From contig JALOBT010000024.1 of the NCBI GenBank assembly GCA_023228125.1, positions 1 through 39,531 on the forward strand: DNA of 39,531 nt, in the 5' to 3' direction. The notes under the pieces were generated by a model. The model did not search any database and was not told the DNA's origin. It was given only the letters and a program-made list of their open reading frames with translations. Shown one piece after another: positions 24,509 through 32,917 of the stretch. Position numbers and translations under genes: made by a program. Origin of the DNA: Candidatus Cloacimonadota bacterium. Lineage in GTDB: Bacteria; Cloacimonadota; Cloacimonadia; Cloacimonadales; Cloacimonadaceae. Within the stretch, counting starts at the first letter, position 1. The number at the start of each line of letters is the position of its first letter.

Positions 24509-25147
24509 ATGGAAGCTATTCCGCTTTTGACCCTAAAGCGTTTGCCACAATACCTTGAAGCACTAAACCGCTTGCAGAAGGCTGGCCTGAAGATGATTCC
24601 GGCCACCAAGATAGCGGTGTTTACTGATGTCCATATGACACAGGTGCGTAAAGATTTGGCCTACACCGGAGTAGTGGGAACCCCCAAGATCGGGCATAAT
24701 GTGGATGAGCTGATATTGGCCATCGAGCAATGTCTGAATTGGAATGATATCTCTTCCTGTTTTTTGGTGGGCGTGGGGCATTTGGGCAAAGCTCTGATGG
24801 GTTACTCTGAGCTCAGCAAAAAAGGTATGCGCATCATCGCCGCCTTTGACTCAAATCCAGAGCTGGCCGCCACCTATTTTCAGGGCATTCAGATTCACTC
24901 TATGTCCAAGTTCAGCAATCTCTTATCACGTTTGCATGTGCACATTGGGATTCTCACTGTGCCGGCGGAAGCTGCTCAGGAGATTGCCGAAGAGATGGTG
25001 GCCGGTGGCATCATCGCGATCTGGAATTTTACCCCTGCACGGCTGAAAGTTCCGGAGCATGTGATCGTCGAAAACATCGATATGAGCTCATCTCTGGCAG
25101 TACTGTCCAGACGTGTAGCCGAACAGCTATACAACACCAAAAGCTAA
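24509..25147 (+). CDS. rex: Redox-sensing transcriptional repressor Rex
   Basis: A 212-residue Rex. The winged-helix domain (about 1-80) has LPQYLEALNRLQKAG and MTQVRKDLAYTG; the Rossmann NAD(H)-binding domain starts at VGVGHLGKAL (about 89-98), with AAFDSNPE, ILTVPAEAAQEIAEEMVAGG and the C-terminal swap helix. Rex represses fermentative and hydrogenase genes when NADH/NAD+ is low and lets go when NADH binds. It lies 72 bp upstream of the hydrogenase operon, which makes that operon its obvious target. The usual Asn-Phe-Ala-Pro is NFTP here. Confidence 0.95.
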   Translation: MEAIPLLTLKRLPQYLEALNRLQKAGLKMIPATKIAVFTDVHMTQVRKDLAYTGVVGTPKIGHNVDELILAIEQCLNWNDISSCFLVGVGHLGKALMGYSELSKKGMRIIAAFDSNPELAATYFQGIQIHSMSKFSNLLSRLHVHIGILTVPAEAAQEIAEEMVAGGIIAIWNFTPARLKVPEHVIVENIDMSSSLAVLSRRVAEQLYNTKS

Positions 25148-25164
25148 TTCAGGCTCGAAAATCA

Positions 25165-25186
25165 TCACAAAACTAATGAATCACAA
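25165..25186 (+). promoter_or_regulatory. Two TCACAA half-sites between rex and hydC (possible Rex operator)
   Basis: TCACAA occurs at 25165-25170 and 25181-25186 in the 72-bp gap. Known Rex operators are inverted TTGTGA/TCACAA pairs; here the half-sites are direct repeats, so this is only suggestive. Confidence 0.25.
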
Positions 25187-25219
25187 AAAACATAAAAAAA
25201 TACATATACAGGAGTAACA

Positions 25220-25720
25220 ATGAGTACGCAATACTCTGCAGCGCACAGCTTCAACAAGGTAATGGAGATTTTGGATCGTTACGATCGTAGCGAGAATAAG
25301 ATCATCCCCATTCTACAAGCAGTTCAGGAAGAATATCGTTATCTTCCTCAGGAAGTGCTCACGTTTATCGCAACTTCTTTGGGTGTGTCACCAGCGAGAT
25401 TATATGGTGTGGCCACATTTTACAGTCACTTTTCTTTGGAACCCAAGGGTAAGCACATTATCAAGATGTGTGATGGCACAGCCTGCCACGTGAGAGGTTC
25501 TTCCAAAGTGATCGACGCTATTCGCGACCGTCTGAAACTCAGCGCCAAGAAGATTACTACAGACGATATGATGTACACCTTTGAAACCGTATCCTGTTTG
25601 GGAGCCTGCGGTTTGGCACCTGTCCTGGTGGTGGATGATGAGATCCATGGTCAGATCACCCCTGAGCAGGCCTTGGCCTTAATCGACAAAATAGACGCAG
25701 AGGAGAAGGAAAATGCCTAA
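25220..25720 (+). CDS. hydC: Bifurcating [FeFe] hydrogenase subunit C (NuoE-like)
   Basis: A 166-residue thioredoxin-fold [2Fe-2S] protein homologous to NuoE. The cluster ligands are the two Cys of CDGTACHVRGS (C-x4-C) and the two of CLGACGLAP (C-x3-C). The N-terminal helical part (IIPILQAVQEEYRYLPQEVL) matches the family. It is the small subunit of the trimeric HydABC complex and starts behind AGGAG. The end overlaps hydB by 8 bp. Confidence 0.93.
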   Translation: MSTQYSAAHSFNKVMEILDRYDRSENKIIPILQAVQEEYRYLPQEVLTFIATSLGVSPARLYGVATFYSHFSLEPKGKHIIKMCDGTACHVRGSSKVIDAIRDRLKLSAKKITTDDMMYTFETVSCLGACGLAPVLVVDDEIHGQITPEQALALIDKIDAEEKENA

Positions 25721-27605
25721 TCTGGAACTTATTCGGGAACAATACAATTCCGCCCGCGCCCTGTGCACAAAGAGAATCGTGGTCTGCGCCGGTACCGGTT
25801 GCATCGCCAACGGCTCTTTGAAAGTTTTTGATGCTCTGAAAAATGCTGTCGCCTTAAGCGGCCTGGAAATAACCGTCTCGCTGAAAAGTGACAAACCCGA
25901 AGAACACAAGCATCACGATGTCTATATGGTAGGCAGCGGCTGTCAGGGCTTTTGTCAGGTCGGGCCGTTGGTAACCATCGAACCTAACGGCATCATGTAT
26001 GGCCATGTGAAGCCCGAGGATGCAGAAGACATCGTAGCCCGCTCCGTGGTGAAAGACGAAGTGATCGAACGCCTGCTGTATCACAATCCCGAAGATGGTA
26101 CCCCTTACAAAGGTGTGAAGGAAATTCCTTTTTACACCAAACAGATGCGTACCGGTCTGAAAGATTGCGGCAACGTGGATCCTCTGAACATCAGTGAATA
26201 TATCGCGCACGAGGGCTATTTTGCAGCCCGTGACGCCTTTACCAAATACAGTCCTGAAGAACTCTGTACTTTTTACAAAGACAGCGGCTTGCGCGGACGT
26301 GGTGGTGGCGGATTCTCTACCGGCATGAAATGGAATTTTGCTCGCATCGAAGACAACCCCAAGAAATATGTGATCTGTAATGGTGACGAGGGTGACCCCG
26401 GTGCCTTTATGGACCGCTCCATTTTAGAAGGCAATCCTCACAGCGTGATCGAAGGCATGCTGATCGCTGCCCGCGCCATTGGTGCAGATGAAGGCTATGT
26501 CTATATGCGTATGGAATATCCGCTGGCCATCCAGCGCATTCGCAAGGCTATAGTAAACGCTGAAGAGCTCGGCATCCTGGGCGACGACGTCTTTGGCACT
26601 GGCTCAAGCTTTCACATCAGTGTGATGGAAGGAGCCGGAGCTTTTGTGTGCGGCGAAGAAACTGCACTTTTGGCCTCAATCGAAGGCAAACGCGGGATGC
26701 CGAATCCCAAACCGCCTTTCCCAGCCCAAAAAGGCCTGTTTGGCAAGCCTACCATCATCAACAACGTGGAAACCCTGGCTTTGGTGCCCATTGTGATGCG
26801 GCAGGGTATTGAAAAGTTCAGATCGGTAGGATCAGCCAAGTCTCCAGGAACCAAAACCTTTGCCCTCACCGGACACGTGGCCAATACCGGACTCATCGAA
26901 GTTCCTTTTGGCACCACCCTGCGCAAGATCGTATTTGAGATCGGCGGCGGAGTGCTGGACAAAGACGGCAAAATCAATAACGATGCTTTCAAAGCCGTAC
27001 AAATTGGCGGACCCAGCGGCGGTTGCCTTACCAGCGAACACCTTGATTTGCCTATAGATTATGATTCTCTGGGCGCAGTGGGTGCGATGGTGGGCTCCGG
27101 CGGTATGGTGGTGATGAACGACAGCACCTGCATGGTGGAAACAGCCCGTTACTTCATGGGCTTTACTCAACACGAATCCTGCGGGAAATGCGTGCCCTGC
27201 CGTGAAGGAACCCGTCAGATGCTGGAAATGCTGGAAGATATCTGTGCTGGCGAAGGCACTGAAGAGACCCTTGAGCTTCTGCAGGAAGTGGGCGAAACAG
27301 TGAAGCTGGCCTCACTATGCGGCCTGGGCAAGACTGCCCCGAACCCTGTGCTTTCCACCCTGCGCTATTTCAGAGATGAATATGAAGCGCACGTGAAAGC
27401 CAAGTATTGCCCTACCAAGCAATGTAAAGCTCTTACCCCCATCTATATCGATCCACAGCTCTGCCGCGGTTGCACCCTGTGTACCAGGGTTTGCCCCGTA
27501 GGAGCTATTTCCGGTGAAGTAAAACAAACTCACGTAATAGATCCCATGATCTGCATCAAATGCGGTGCCTGTATCGCTGCCTGTAAATTTAAAGCCATCA
27601 GTTAA
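25713..27605 (+). CDS. hydB: Bifurcating [FeFe] hydrogenase subunit B (NuoF-like, FMN/NADH site)
   Basis: A 630-residue diaphorase subunit. Domain order: N-terminal thioredoxin-like [2Fe-2S] domain (about 15-115; CAGTGC and CQGFC ligands), NuoF core with the FMN/NADH glycine motif GRGGGGFSTGMKWN (about 195-208) and NGDEGDPGAFMDR, SLBB-like part, N3-type [4Fe-4S] site ESCGKCVPCREGTR (about 488), and a C-terminal 2x[4Fe-4S] ferredoxin (CRGCTLCTRVCP; CIKCGACIAAC). It is the flavin subunit where NADH is oxidised or reduced in electron bi- or confurcation. The extended N- and C-termini are those of HydB/HndC-type subunits, not of complex I NuoF. Confidence 0.94.
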   Translation: MPNLELIREQYNSARALCTKRIVVCAGTGCIANGSLKVFDALKNAVALSGLEITVSLKSDKPEEHKHHDVYMVGSGCQGFCQVGPLVTIEPNGIMYGHVKPEDAEDIVARSVVKDEVIERLLYHNPEDGTPYKGVKEIPFYTKQMRTGLKDCGNVDPLNISEYIAHEGYFAARDAFTKYSPEELCTFYKDSGLRGRGGGGFSTGMKWNFARIEDNPKKYVICNGDEGDPGAFMDRSILEGNPHSVIEGMLIAARAIGADEGYVYMRMEYPLAIQRIRKAIVNAEELGILGDDVFGTGSSFHISVMEGAGAFVCGEETALLASIEGKRGMPNPKPPFPAQKGLFGKPTIINNVETLALVPIVMRQGIEKFRSVGSAKSPGTKTFALTGHVANTGLIEVPFGTTLRKIVFEIGGGVLDKDGKINNDAFKAVQIGGPSGGCLTSEHLDLPIDYDSLGAVGAMVGSGGMVVMNDSTCMVETARYFMGFTQHESCGKCVPCREGTRQMLEMLEDICAGEGTEETLELLQEVGETVKLASLCGLGKTAPNPVLSTLRYFRDEYEAHVKAKYCPTKQCKALTPIYIDPQLCRGCTLCTRVCPVGAISGEVKQTHVIDPMICIKCGACIAACKFKAIS

Positions 27606-27617
27606 GGGGAGATAAAA

Positions 27618-29621
27618 ATGGAAAAATATGTATATATAAACGACCGTCCGGTACTGTGGGAAGAAGAGATCAATATCCTCGAGCTGGCCAGAAAGGCCCA
27701 CATCGATATTCCCACATTTTGTTACCACAGTGATCTCAGCGTTTACGGAGCCTGCAGACTTTGCATGGTGGAAGTGGAAGGCAGGGGTCTGGTAACCTCT
27801 TGTTCTACCCAGCCTTTTGAAGGCATGAGAGTAAAGACACACACAGAGCAGGTTCTCAAACTGCGTAAAACCATCGTGGAAATGCTGCTGGCAAATCACG
27901 ATCAGAATTGCCCTCAATGTAGCCGTGCCACAGATTGCAAGCTGCGTGATATTTCAAACCGGCTCAATATCGGTAAAGTTCGCTTCCGTCAAACCCGCGA
28001 ATTCAAATCTGTGGATTTGGGCAGCGATTGCCTGGTAAGGGACCCCAACAAATGCGTCCTTTGCGGTGACTGCGTGAGATTCTGCGATGAAATACAAAGC
28101 ATTGGTGCCATCGATTTTGCCGGCCGCGGACTGGAAGTAAACGTAGCCTCAGCCTATGGCAAGAGCCTGGCTCAGGTGGATTGTGTAAATTGCGGACAGT
28201 GTGCTGCAGTGTGTCCTACCGGTGCCATCGTGGTAAAAAGCGACATTCCACAGGCCTGGACAGCCATTCATGATCCCAGCAAAACCGTGGTTGCGCAGAT
28301 TGCTCCGGCAGTGCGTGTAGCCCTGGGTGAGATGTTTGGCCTCGCAGCCAATGATATGACCACCGGTAAGATGGTCGCAGCCATGAAGATCATCGGTTTT
28401 GACCAGGTCTATGATACTTCTTTTGCAGCAGACCTCACCGTGGTGGAAGAAGCCAATGAATTTATCGCCCGCAAGTCCAAAGGCGGAAAATTGCCGATCT
28501 TCACCTCTTGCTGCCCGGCGTGGGTGAAATTTGCTGAGCAAAGCTTCCCTTCCCTTTTGGATAATCTGTCCAGTTGCCGCTCTCCGCAACAGATGTTTGG
28601 CGCGATCGCCAAAGAACGTTTGCCCAAGCTGCTGAAAGTGGATAAAAAAGACCTCGTGGTGGTTTCCATCATGCCTTGCACAGCCAAGAAATACGAGTGC
28701 AAGCGTCCGGAATTTACCCGCGAAGATGGTATCCCGGATGTGGATATCGCGCTCACCACTCAGGAAATCGGCCGCATGATCAAAGAAGCGGGCATAGATT
28801 TTGAATCTGTGGAACCCGAATCCTTTGATCTGCCGATGGGCTTTGCCACCGGAGCTGGTGTGATCTTTGGCAATAGCGGTGGAGTATCCGAAGCAGTACT
28901 ACGCTATGCTGCGGATAAATTCAATATCCCGGTTCCGGAAAACATCGTGCTGCAAGAAGTTCGTGGAGTCTCTGGACTGCGTGAAGCTACCCTGGCAGAC
29001 GGCAATCTGAAAATTGCCGTGGTGCACGGTCTGAGAAATGCTCGTGAACTCTGCGACAAGATCGTAGCCGGAGAAGCAGAGTATGACATCGTGGAAGTAA
29101 TGGCCTGCCCCGGTGGCTGCACAGGCGGCGCCGGTCAACCCATAGTCCTCACTCACAAACAGCGCAGAGACCGTACCACTACCTTGTATCATGCTGATAG
29201 AACCATGCCTATGCACCGCGCTCAAGACAACCCCTTCATCCATGAATTGTATGATGAGCTTTTGATAGAGCCGAACAGCCACAAAGCCCATGAACTGCTG
29301 CATACTGCCTATAGACATCGCAAACGCATCGACGACGACGAACTGAGCATCTCTACCGGAGACGCCAAAGACCGTTGCCAAATCCGCGTCTGCGTAGGCA
29401 CATCCTGCTACCTGCGCGGCTCTCAGGACATCCTGGCCAAGACTCTGCAATTAGTGGAAGAAAATGCCTGGGGCAATTACTTTGATATTGCCGCTACCTT
29501 CTGCAGTGAAAAATGTGATAAAGGTCCAAACGTGACAGTGGGCGATAAGGTGATTCACCGTGCCGAACTGGCTCACATCAAACAACTTATTACTGAAGAA
29601 GCTGCAAGAAGAGTAAAATGA
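27618..29621 (+). CDS. hydA: [FeFe] hydrogenase catalytic subunit A, group A3
   Basis: A 667-residue hydrogenase. N-terminal [2Fe-2S] plant-ferredoxin-like domain (GACRLCMVEVEG), His-Cys3 [4Fe-4S] motif (HDQNCPQCSRATDC), two [4Fe-4S] clusters (CVLCGDCVRFC; CVNCGQCAAVCP), then the H-cluster domain: TSCCPAW (Cys298 proton-relay, Cys299 ligand), MPCTAKK (Cys354), ACPGGCTGGAGQP (Cys497, Cys501). A C-terminal thioredoxin-like [2Fe-2S] domain (CVGTSC...CSEKC) completes the layout of bifurcating HydA. It evolves H2 from NADH plus reduced ferredoxin. Cysteines are all in place. No hydEFG maturation genes are in the window. A 4-bp overlap couples it to the next gene. Confidence 0.96.
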   Translation: MEKYVYINDRPVLWEEEINILELARKAHIDIPTFCYHSDLSVYGACRLCMVEVEGRGLVTSCSTQPFEGMRVKTHTEQVLKLRKTIVEMLLANHDQNCPQCSRATDCKLRDISNRLNIGKVRFRQTREFKSVDLGSDCLVRDPNKCVLCGDCVRFCDEIQSIGAIDFAGRGLEVNVASAYGKSLAQVDCVNCGQCAAVCPTGAIVVKSDIPQAWTAIHDPSKTVVAQIAPAVRVALGEMFGLAANDMTTGKMVAAMKIIGFDQVYDTSFAADLTVVEEANEFIARKSKGGKLPIFTSCCPAWVKFAEQSFPSLLDNLSSCRSPQQMFGAIAKERLPKLLKVDKKDLVVVSIMPCTAKKYECKRPEFTREDGIPDVDIALTTQEIGRMIKEAGIDFESVEPESFDLPMGFATGAGVIFGNSGGVSEAVLRYAADKFNIPVPENIVLQEVRGVSGLREATLADGNLKIAVVHGLRNARELCDKIVAGEAEYDIVEVMACPGGCTGGAGQPIVLTHKQRRDRTTTLYHADRTMPMHRAQDNPFIHELYDELLIEPNSHKAHELLHTAYRHRKRIDDDELSISTGDAKDRCQIRVCVGTSCYLRGSQDILAKTLQLVEENAWGNYFDIAATFCSEKCDKGPNVTVGDKVIHRAELAHIKQLITEEAARRVK

Positions 29622-29860
29622 AAAAGATCCTGATTTGCATGGGAAGCTCTTGTTTTGCCCGGGAAAACAGAGAAAACCTCAAGCTGATAGAAGAGTTCCT
29701 GAAAAATCATGGAATAAGTGACAGCGTGCACATTGAAGGCTCCCTGTGTATGGGACAATGTTCCGAAGGACCCAATATTACCATTAATGGTACAGAGTAT
29801 CACGGTGTAAAAAGCGAAATGCTGCCGGAGATACTCAGGAAAGAGCTGTTAGAGATATGA
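29618..29860 (+). CDS. Small thioredoxin-like [2Fe-2S] ferredoxin
   Basis: An 80-residue protein with CMGSSC (C-x4-C) near the start and CMGQC (C-x3-C) at about residues 44-48, plus EGPNITI. This is a stand-alone version of the C-terminal domain of HydA. It is translationally coupled on both sides (ATGA overlaps with hydA and the next gene), so it is made with them; electron transfer between HydA and the HydS-like protein is a plausible but unproven role. Confidence 0.85.
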   Translation: MKKILICMGSSCFARENRENLKLIEEFLKNHGISDSVHIEGSLCMGQCSEGPNITINGTEYHGVKSEMLPEILRKELLEI

Positions 29861-31542
29861 ATAAACCTATATACACCGAAAAGACCGAGTGCCAGGATTG
29901 CTACAAATGCGTGCGGGCCTGCCCCGTAAAAGCCATTAGAGTGGTCGATGGCAGTGCTGAGGTAATGCCTGAAGCCTGCATCCTCTGCGGACGTTGCACA
30001 GAAGTGTGTCCCGTTGGTGCCAAAAAGATACGGGACGACCTTGGTGAAGCGATGTTGCTCCTAAAACAAAAAAGCAGAGTGTATGTATCCTTGGCGCCCA
30101 CGTTCAGAACGGAATTCATTGGACTGGACAGCGCCAAGTTGATAGCTGCCATCAAAAGCCTGGGTTTTGTCGGTGTATCGGAAACAGCGTTGGGAGCACA
30201 GGAGGTTTCGGCCTCCTGTGCCCAACTCCTGAACGAAGGGATCAACCCCCTGTGGATCTCATCTGCCTGCCCCAGTGTGGTGCACCTCATCGAGCAATAT
30301 TACCCTCACCTGGTGCCAAATATCACGCCGGTGATGTCTCCCCTCCAGGCTCATGCCAGGATGCTGAAAGAGGCTATCTCCGAAGATATCGGGATAGTAT
30401 TTATCGGCCCCTGCGTGGCCAAAAAGAATGAGGCTGAGGATAACTTTGATGTGGCACTTACCTTCAAGGATCTCAGGCGCTGGTTCAATATAGAAAACAT
30501 CGATTGGAGTGCTCTGGATCTGAACCAAAGCTTCACCCTGGGTGCTGCTGAGGAAGGTGGCCTGTATCCCGTGGATGGCGGAATGATCGAAGGCATCAAG
30601 TATTACAATCCTCCCCAGAACACTCTGTTCATGAGCTTTTCCGGGGTGGAAGAGGTGGTGGAAGCCCTGGACGAGCTGGATATAAGTAGCTTTAATTGCC
30701 CTGTCCTGATCGAGACCCTGGCTTGCATGGGTGGCTGTGTAAATGGCCCCGGAGTGAGCAAACGCGGCGGCACCGTGCACAAACGCTATGATATACGTAG
30801 GCTTACGCCTGCTGCACCGGATGCGCGCGAGCCCTTGGAACTGAGAATTGGGGCTGGTTTTCACGAACGCGAGGTCAAAAAGGGTAAATATACCAACCTT
30901 GAAATTGCCTCGGCTCTACTCAAGATTGGCAAAAAGAGAAAAGAGGACGAGCTGAATTGTGGCGGCTGTGGCTATGATACCTGCCGGGAATTTGCGGCTG
31001 CATTGATCGAAGAAAAAGCTGAGCCGGCGATGTGCGTATCCTATCTGCGCAAGCTGGCCCAAAACAAAGCGACCGCCTTGATCAAAGCCATGCCTTCAGG
31101 AGTGGTGATCGTGGATGAAAATCTCAAGATCATCGAATCGAACCGGCGCTTCATTGAGATTGTCGGTGGTGATGCAAACATCGTATCCGAGGCCGATCCG
31201 GATCTTGAAGGCGCCTATCTGGAGCGCATTATAGACTTTCATGAGCTCTTTACCAAGGCCATCAAAGAAGGTACCAAAGCGCAAGTGCAGGACATCCGGC
31301 AAAATGGCAAGATCATCCGGCTTACCCTGTTTTCCATCCAAAAACATCATGTCCTGGGTGGCATTTTGCAGGATATCACCGAGCCCGTGATTCAGCGGGA
31401 ACAGATCATCGACAAAGCCAGTGAAGTGATGCGCAAGAATCTCTCCACTGTGCAGCAGATTGCCTTCCTTTTGGGAGAAAACGCCGCCGATAGCGAAGTG
31501 CTGCTTTCTTCGATAATCAAGAGTTTCGGTAAAAAGGAGTAA
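29857..31542 (+). CDS. hydS: Sensory-type (group C) [FeFe] hydrogenase homologue with PAS domain
   Basis: A 561-residue protein. Domains in order: 2x[4Fe-4S] ferredoxin (CQDCYKCVRAC; CILCGRCTEVC; about 12-55), H-cluster domain (about 70-320), a separate [4Fe-4S] domain (Cys368, Cys371, Cys376, Cys393) and a PAS domain (about 405-520). All four H-cluster ligands are present: Cys138 (SSACPS), Cys186 (GPCVAKK), Cys290 and Cys294 (ACMGGC). The proton-relay Cys of true hydrogenases (first C of TSCCP) is Ala137. The layout is that of group C putative H2 sensors. It sits between the small ferredoxin and a SpoIIE-type phosphatase, as expected for a signalling module. A strong hairpin lies within its coding sequence. 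Confidence 0.92.
   Translation: MNKPIYTEKTECQDCYKCVRACPVKAIRVVDGSAEVMPEACILCGRCTEVCPVGAKKIRDDLGEAMLLLKQKSRVYVSLAPTFRTEFIGLDSAKLIAAIKSLGFVGVSETALGAQEVSASCAQLLNEGINPLWISSACPSVVHLIEQYYPHLVPNITPVMSPLQAHARMLKEAISEDIGIVFIGPCVAKKNEAEDNFDVALTFKDLRRWFNIENIDWSALDLNQSFTLGAAEEGGLYPVDGGMIEGIKYYNPPQNTLFMSFSGVEEVVEALDELDISSFNCPVLIETLACMGGCVNGPGVSKRGGTVHKRYDIRRLTPAAPDAREPLELRIGAGFHEREVKKGKYTNLEIASALLKIGKKRKEDELNCGGCGYDTCREFAAALIEEKAEPAMCVSYLRKLAQNKATALIKAMPSGVVIVDENLKIIESNRRFIEIVGGDANIVSEADPDLEGAYLERIIDFHELFTKAIKEGTKAQVQDIRQNGKIIRLTLFSIQKHHVLGGILQDITEPVIQREQIIDKASEVMRKNLSTVQQIAFLLGENAADSEVLLSSIIKSFGKKE
30189..30226 (+). other. Strong RNA hairpin inside hydS coding sequence
   Basis: GTTGGG-AG-CACAGGAGG (30189-30205), loop TTTCGG (30206-30211), CCTCCTGTGCCCAAC (30212-30226). 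The stem is 15 bp with only a 2-nt bulge (AG). It buries a GGAGG and encodes residues 111-124 of hydS. No T-tract follows, so it is not a standard terminator. Confidence 0.85.
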
Positions 31543-31549
31543 TCACAAG

Positions 31550-32722
31550 ATGGATTACTTCCTGGAAACAGATTATTATCAGATCTGCAAGCACGGCTAC
31601 CAAGCCTGTGGCGATAGCTTTTACAGCATCAAGGGTGACGACGGCTTGATCTGTGTGCTGGCAGATGGCTTGGGCAGCGGCATCAAAGCCAGTGTCCTGG
31701 CTACACTTACCACCACCATGGCGGCAGGTTTTATGGCTTCTAAAATGGATATCAAACGTGCTGCCGAGATCATTTTGGAGACCCTGCCCGTGTGCTCATA
31801 TCGCAATATCGGCTACAGCACTTTCACTATTATCGATGCCAAACACGATGGAAATGTGAGAATCATCGAACACGATAACCCGCCTTATGCCCTGCTGAGA
31901 GATCAGAAGATTATGAAGGTGGAGAAGCAGGAAATCCCCATCAAGACCTTCCGCAAGAGCAATCTCTACTATTCCGAGATCAAGCTGGTGCCGGAAGACA
32001 GGATCGTGTACTATTCGGACGGCGTAACCCAATGCGGCATGGGTCTGCCCTATTTCCCGCTGGGTTGGCAGGAGAAAGGTGTGGAGAACTATCTGCTCTC
32101 CTTGCTGAAGGCAAACCGCTCGATTTCTGCGAGAGAGATCACCAAGAGTGTAGCCCGCAAAGCCAGGGAATATGATTCCAGCACCGCTGCTGACGACATC
32201 ACCTGCGCAGCCCTGTATCTGAGAAATCCCCGGCGCACCTTGCTGCTCACCGGCCCTCCTTACAAAAAGGAGCACGATCCGGTCTTGGCGCAAATCGCCA
32301 CAGATTTCATCGGCCGCAAGATCATCTGCGGGGGGACGACCTCGGCCATACTTTCCCGCGAGCTAAATATCCCGGTGAAGGTGAACCTCAATGAAGTCCG
32401 CAAAGGGGGAGAGATCCCGCCCACTGCGGATATGGAAGGCTTTGACCTGGTAACCGAAGGCACGATCACACTTTCACGTGCTTTGAGAGCCCTGGAAGAA
32501 GATGCCAGCCTGGAGGCGATGCCGGATAACGCGGTGAAGCGTTTGATTCTGATCTTATTGGAAAGCGATATCATCGAATTTGTGGTGGGCACCAAGATCA
32601 ACGACGCCCATCAAGACCCTGCACTCCCCAAGGATTTGGAGATCAGACGCAACCTGATGAAGCAATTTGTGAGAGTGCTGGAAAAGAAGCACCTGAAATC
32701 TACCAGGGTTCTTTTCGTATAA
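31550..32722 (+). CDS. SpoIIE/PP2C-type serine phosphatase with extra C-terminal domain
   Basis: A 390-residue protein. The N-terminal PP2C (SpoIIE) domain, about 1-220, shows CGDSFY, LADGLGSGIKAS (metal Asp), YYSDGVTQCG and ADDITCAALYL, the core motifs of the family. Residues 225-390 form a second domain that I cannot name (KIICGGTTSAIL, PPTADMEGFDLVTEGTITLSRALR). Phosphatases of this kind are found beside group C hydrogenases, and this one starts 7 bp after the sensory gene behind AAAAAGGAG. It would be the output arm of the sensor. No anti-sigma factor or antagonist partner is encoded nearby. Confidence 0.85.
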   Translation: MDYFLETDYYQICKHGYQACGDSFYSIKGDDGLICVLADGLGSGIKASVLATLTTTMAAGFMASKMDIKRAAEIILETLPVCSYRNIGYSTFTIIDAKHDGNVRIIEHDNPPYALLRDQKIMKVEKQEIPIKTFRKSNLYYSEIKLVPEDRIVYYSDGVTQCGMGLPYFPLGWQEKGVENYLLSLLKANRSISAREITKSVARKAREYDSSTAADDITCAALYLRNPRRTLLLTGPPYKKEHDPVLAQIATDFIGRKIICGGTTSAILSRELNIPVKVNLNEVRKGGEIPPTADMEGFDLVTEGTITLSRALRALEEDASLEAMPDNAVKRLILILLESDIIEFVVGTKINDAHQDPALPKDLEIRRNLMKQFVRVLEKKHLKSTRVLFV

Positions 32723-32779
32723 GGTACTGGCACAGTCTGCAGCACTCTTTTTTAGCCACTGGTCCCGGGCAATATTGTA

Positions 32780-32814
32780 GCTCAATTTCAGGGTAAAAGT
32801 GCCCTGAATAGAGC
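32780..32814 (+). terminator. Hairpin after the hydrogenase operon (possible terminator)
   Basis: GCTC-aat-TTCAGGG, loop TAAAAGTG, CCCTGAA-ta-GAGC: a 7-bp stem (32787-32793 with 32802-32808) extended by a second 4-bp stem across an asymmetric internal loop. It is 58 bp past the phosphatase stop. There is no T-tract, so it would be factor-dependent or simply a 3' stabiliser. Confidence 0.35.
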
Positions 32815-32853
32815 AGATATTACAGAGCTTACCCAAATAATCTGATAAAGCAT

Positions 32854-32876
32854 TTGACAAAATTCCCCTGTATTTC
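32854..32876 (+). promoter_or_regulatory. Candidate tdk promoter
   Basis: Exact TTGACA at 32854-32859. TATTTC (32871-32876) follows at only 11 bp, and no match is seen at 17 bp. Between here and the tdk start, CTTGGGA, TCCCAG and TGGGAG can pair in two mutually exclusive small hairpins, one of which covers the ribosome site. Confidence 0.3.
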
Positions 32877-32917
32877 AGCTTGGGCATCTTGGGACTTTTC
32901 CCAGTGGGAGTAATACA

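Noticed and set aside
30189..30226. Intrinsic terminator inside hydS
   Set aside because: There is no run of T after the stem, and the reading frame continues with conserved cluster motifs.
29857..31542. Second catalytic hydrogenase
   Set aside because: The proton-relay Cys is Ala137 and PAS plus extra [4Fe-4S] domains are present, which fits a sensor better than an H2-producing enzyme.
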